The translations under genes and the position numbers were made by a program. Below the pieces are notes generated by a model. It had not been told where the DNA came from and did no database searches. It saw nothing but the letters and a program-made list of their open reading frames with translations. Shown here piece by piece: positions 5,109 through 7,261 of a stretch of DNA of 7,261 bases (its first letter is position 1; every line of letters starts with the position of its first letter). The stretch is from Planctomycetota bacterium (GTDB taxonomy: Bacteria; Planctomycetota; Phycisphaerae; UBA1845). Location of the stretch: positions 1-7,261 of the forward strand of contig JADFOB010000058.1 in NCBI GenBank assembly GCA_022563055.1. The letters run 5' to 3'.

Positions 5109-6941
5109 TTGGACAGTTGGATTCTGACCATCATCGTCTTTTCGCCGCTGGTTGGGGCGCTGCTGCTGCTCTTGCCGCGCCGCGGAGATGACGCGTCGAT
5201 CCGTTGGGGTGCTCTGGGCGTTTCGCTGGTCACCCTGGCGCTAACGATCGGTGGGCTGTGCAGCTTCCACGCGACGCCTCCACCCGCGGGATCTGGCGCC
5301 TTTTCGCTCACGGCGCATCTGCCGTGGATCGGCGGCGGCGCCGACGTGGCCGAGCAGATCGACATCAGCTATCGCGTAGGTGTCGACGGCATCAGCATCT
5401 ACCTGATGTTGTTGGCATCGTTTCTCATGCCGCTCTGCATCTGGGGCAGTTTTACAGCCATCAAGGAGCGCGTTCGAGAGTACTACATTTTTCTGCTGCT
5501 CTTGCAGGTGGGCATGTTGGGCGTGTTCTGCGCCATGGACCTGCTGCTCTTTTATGTCTTTTTCGAGTTCACGCTCGTCCCCCTTTACTTCCTGATCGGA
5601 ATCTGGGGTGGGTCTCAGCGTCGGCGGGCGGCTAACAAGTTCTTCATCTACACGCTCGCCGGTAGCGTGCTTACGTTCGCGGGCGTCGTCTATCTTGCCT
5701 ATTTCTCGTTCACGGCGACTGGGCGCTTAACGCTGAACATCGAGACTTTGACGCAACTAGGTCAAAGCGGCGACATTCCGTTCAACGTGCAGTGGTGGCT
5801 CTTCCTTGCCTTCGCTGCCGGATTCTCCATCAAGGTACCCTTCTTCCCGTTTCATACCTGGCTTCCGCTTGCCCACACGGAGGCGCCGACAGCCGCAAGT
5901 GTGATCCTCGCCGGTGTGCTGCTCAAGCTCGGAACGTACGGATTTTGCCGGTTGAGCATTCCGATGCTGCCCGATGCGACGATGCACCTCGCCCCGGTGG
6001 TGGCTGTCCTGGCGATCATCGGGATCATCTACGCTGCGCTGGCTGCGTGGGTCCAGGAAGACGTCAAGAAGCTCATCGCCTACTCGTCGGTCTCGCACCT
6101 TGGCTTTTGTATGCTGGGCTTGTTCAGCTTGAAGATCGCCGGCGTGAGCGGGGCGATCATCTACATGCTCAATCATGGCCTGTCGACCGGGGCGTTGTTC
6201 CTGGTGATTGGCTGCATTTACGAGCGGTATCACACGCGCAGCATCAACGAGATCGGCGGTCTCGCAAGGCCAATGCCCTGGATGGCGTTCTTTTTGATCT
6301 TCTTCACGCTCAGCAGTATCGGGCTGCCCGGTCTCAACGGATTCGTCGGCGAGTTCCTCGTCCTCTTGGGAACCGCCACCTCGGCGTCCACGGTGGATGG
6401 GCGTCTGGCGGGACCGTTGGGTTATGGTTACGTGATCCCGGCTGCCCTGGGGATCATCCTCGGTGCCGTCTACATGTTGTGGATGTGCCAGCGTGTGCTG
6501 TTTGGCCCGCTGAAAGAACCGGTGGGTACGCCCGACACGTCGAGTGGTCTGACCACGGATTTAACCCGCCGTGAGATCGGCGTCCTTGCGCCCATCGCTA
6601 TTGTTTGTGTCCTGTTGGGCGTCTACCCCAAGCCGGTGCTGACGACGTTGGAGGTCGCGATCACACAGAACATTCTGCGAGTCCCCGCGAGTTCCACACA
6701 AGCGATGACGGACAACGATGTGGAGATCCCTCCCGACGAGCTTCGATATCCCCCCGAGCCGCGGGCTTCAGCCCGCGCGATGCACCAGCCAGTGAGCAGT
6801 CGCACAACGGTGCGCGGCGATATCGAACGGAGTCGTCACGACGTCAACGCGTCGCGTACTCACGCTAGGGTAGCACCCGCGCGGGCTAAAGCCCGCGGCT
6901 CAGGTGTGGAACCCAACCGCGCAAGTGAACGAAGCTTCTGA
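5109..6941 (+). CDS. nuoM: NADH-quinone oxidoreductase subunit M, with a repeat-derived C-terminal tail
   Basis: NuoM is the central antiporter-like pump subunit, lying between NuoL and NuoN. Family motifs are intact: Glu153 in FFEFTLVPLYFLIG, Lys242 in FSIKVPFFPFHTWLPLAHTE, Lys273 in LLKLGTYG, the VKKLIAYSSVSHLGF segment (319-333), LNHGLSTGALFL (354-365), and Glu415 in NGFVGEFLVLLG. E. coli Glu144, Lys234, Lys265 and Glu407 are the counterparts. The last helix is about 488-506, followed by YPKPVL, where most NuoM proteins soon end (E. coli 509). Here 80 to 100 further residues run to 610. They are polar, Arg/Ala/Ser-rich, and residues 550-598 are encoded by a palindromic repeat. The start is TTG with AAGGAA eight bases upstream, and no better start is visible. 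The stop TGA overlaps the next gene as ATGA. Confidence 0.96.
   Translation: MDSWILTIIVFSPLVGALLLLLPRRGDDASIRWGALGVSLVTLALTIGGLCSFHATPPPAGSGAFSLTAHLPWIGGGADVAEQIDISYRVGVDGISIYLMLLASFLMPLCIWGSFTAIKERVREYYIFLLLLQVGMLGVFCAMDLLLFYVFFEFTLVPLYFLIGIWGGSQRRRAANKFFIYTLAGSVLTFAGVVYLAYFSFTATGRLTLNIETLTQLGQSGDIPFNVQWWLFLAFAAGFSIKVPFFPFHTWLPLAHTEAPTAASVILAGVLLKLGTYGFCRLSIPMLPDATMHLAPVVAVLAIIGIIYAALAAWVQEDVKKLIAYSSVSHLGFCMLGLFSLKIAGVSGAIIYMLNHGLSTGALFLVIGCIYERYHTRSINEIGGLARPMPWMAFFLIFFTLSSIGLPGLNGFVGEFLVLLGTATSASTVDGRLAGPLGYGYVIPAALGIILGAVYMLWMCQRVLFGPLKEPVGTPDTSSGLTTDLTRREIGVLAPIAIVCVLLGVYPKPVLTTLEVAITQNILRVPASSTQAMTDNDVEIPPDELRYPPEPRASARAMHQPVSSRTTVRGDIERSRHDVNASRTHARVAPARAKARGSGVEPNRASERSF
6756..6901. 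repeat. Second paired-palindrome (REPIN-like) repeat, inside the 3' end of nuoM
   Basis: Arms 6756-6779 and 6878-6901 are reverse complements over 24 positions with one mismatch. Each contains an 8-bp palindrome, CGCGGGCT-TC-AGCCCGCG at 6760-6777 and CGCGGGCT-AA-AGCCCGCG at 6880-6897. The two units face each other across a 98-base spacer, giving an element of about 146 bp. It is translated in the nuoM frame as EPRASARA for the left arm and as PARAKARGS (590-598) around the right arm. Outer limits are set by the match and may not be the true ends. Confidence 0.82.
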
Positions 6942-7261
6942 TGACACTTCGCATCGTACTGCTTCGTGCCATGTTGTGGTCGCTGGGGTTGTCGGCGGTG
7001 ACCGGCGTCCTCGCCGTGCTGTTTCAGGGTGGAGATCTGGTGTGGAGAGTCGTCGGCACGGGAGTCACCACGGCGATCGCGTGCGGGTTGATGCTGCGCG
7101 CATCCACCCTGGTCGATCGTGAGGAATCGCGCCCGGCCGGCCTGCTGGGAATGGGCGTGGTGATCGCCGAATTCCTGATGGCGCTGCTGCTGATCTGGGA
7201 AGCCCCGCGGCACCTGTGGGGCGTACGATGGGTAGAAGAAATCGCCCTGACCATGTGGTTT
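6941..7261 (+). CDS. Unrecognised integral membrane protein, 3' end outside the window
   Basis: ATG 6941-6943 shares bases with the nuoM TGA, and the frame then stays open for 107 codons to the window end. The visible part begins MTLRIVLLRAMLWSLGLSAV and contains three likely helices: about 5-28, 35-54 and 67-87. A fourth may begin near 98 (EIALTMWF). Between helices 2 and 3 is a charged loop, STLVDREESRPAG (55-67). Codon use and GC-rich composition match the neighbours, so it is probably a real gene co-translated with nuoM. It lacks any feature of NuoN, the usual next gene. I do not recognise the family, and no catalytic or binding motif is visible. A later start at ATG 6971 is possible but lacks the coupling overlap. 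Confidence 0.72.
   Translation, partial: MTLRIVLLRAMLWSLGLSAVTGVLAVLFQGGDLVWRVVGTGVTTAIACGLMLRASTLVDREESRPAGLLGMGVVIAEFLMALLLIWEAPRHLWGVRWVEEIALTMWF

Noticed and set aside
6742..6827. TTCGATATC (6742-6750) and GATATCGAA (6819-6827) as a third inverted repeat around the second doublet
   Set aside because: The match is nine bases containing the self-complementary GATATC. It straddles only the left arm and has no clear link to the doublet structure.
6941..7261. N-terminus of NuoN
   Set aside because: The sequence lacks the NuoN start pattern and the antiporter-family motifs, and its short helices with a charged loop do not match. Only gene order favoured it.

Overview
The window is the distal, membrane-arm half of a nuo operon (respiratory complex I, proton-pumping NADH:quinone oxidoreductase) from a GC-rich bacterium. 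All genes read left to right in the order end of an upstream gene (probably nuoG), nuoH, nuoI, nuoJ, nuoK, nuoL, nuoM, then the start of an unrecognised membrane protein cut by the window end. The organism cannot be fixed from this sequence. Short palindromic and heptameric intergenic repeats, together with a long NuoJ, suggest an environmental lineage such as the Planctomycetota, but that is a low-confidence guess.

Layout. Bases 1-89 hold the last codons of the upstream gene, running into a paired-palindrome repeat (49-120). nuoH (149-1369), nuoI (1366-1962), nuoJ (1959-2726) and nuoK (2720-3016) are joined by 4-7 base overlaps, which implies translational coupling. A 97-base gap (3017-3113) contains two 7-bp-period repeat arrays and then the nuoL ribosome binding site. 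nuoL (3114-5096) and nuoM (5109-6941) are 12 bases apart. The last 183 bases of nuoM lie beyond the conserved family and include a second paired-palindrome repeat (6756-6901) read in frame. The final partial gene (6941 to the end) overlaps the nuoM stop in an ATGA.

Function. NuoI carries two 4Fe-4S clusters (N6a, N6b) towards quinone. NuoH forms the quinone-site base and the start of the proton path. NuoJ and NuoK form the central hydrophilic axis, and NuoL and NuoM are antiporter-like pump subunits. The charged residues expected for proton transfer are present in NuoK, NuoL and NuoM, so the operon looks functional. NuoN, which usually follows NuoM, is not the next gene.

No new enzyme system is visible. 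The most unusual content is the repeats. Two palindrome families with different sequences share one architecture: facing 8-2-8 hairpins, with ACCA six bases after the first and GTAG six bases before the second. Each sits at the 3' end of a gene and alters its C-terminus.
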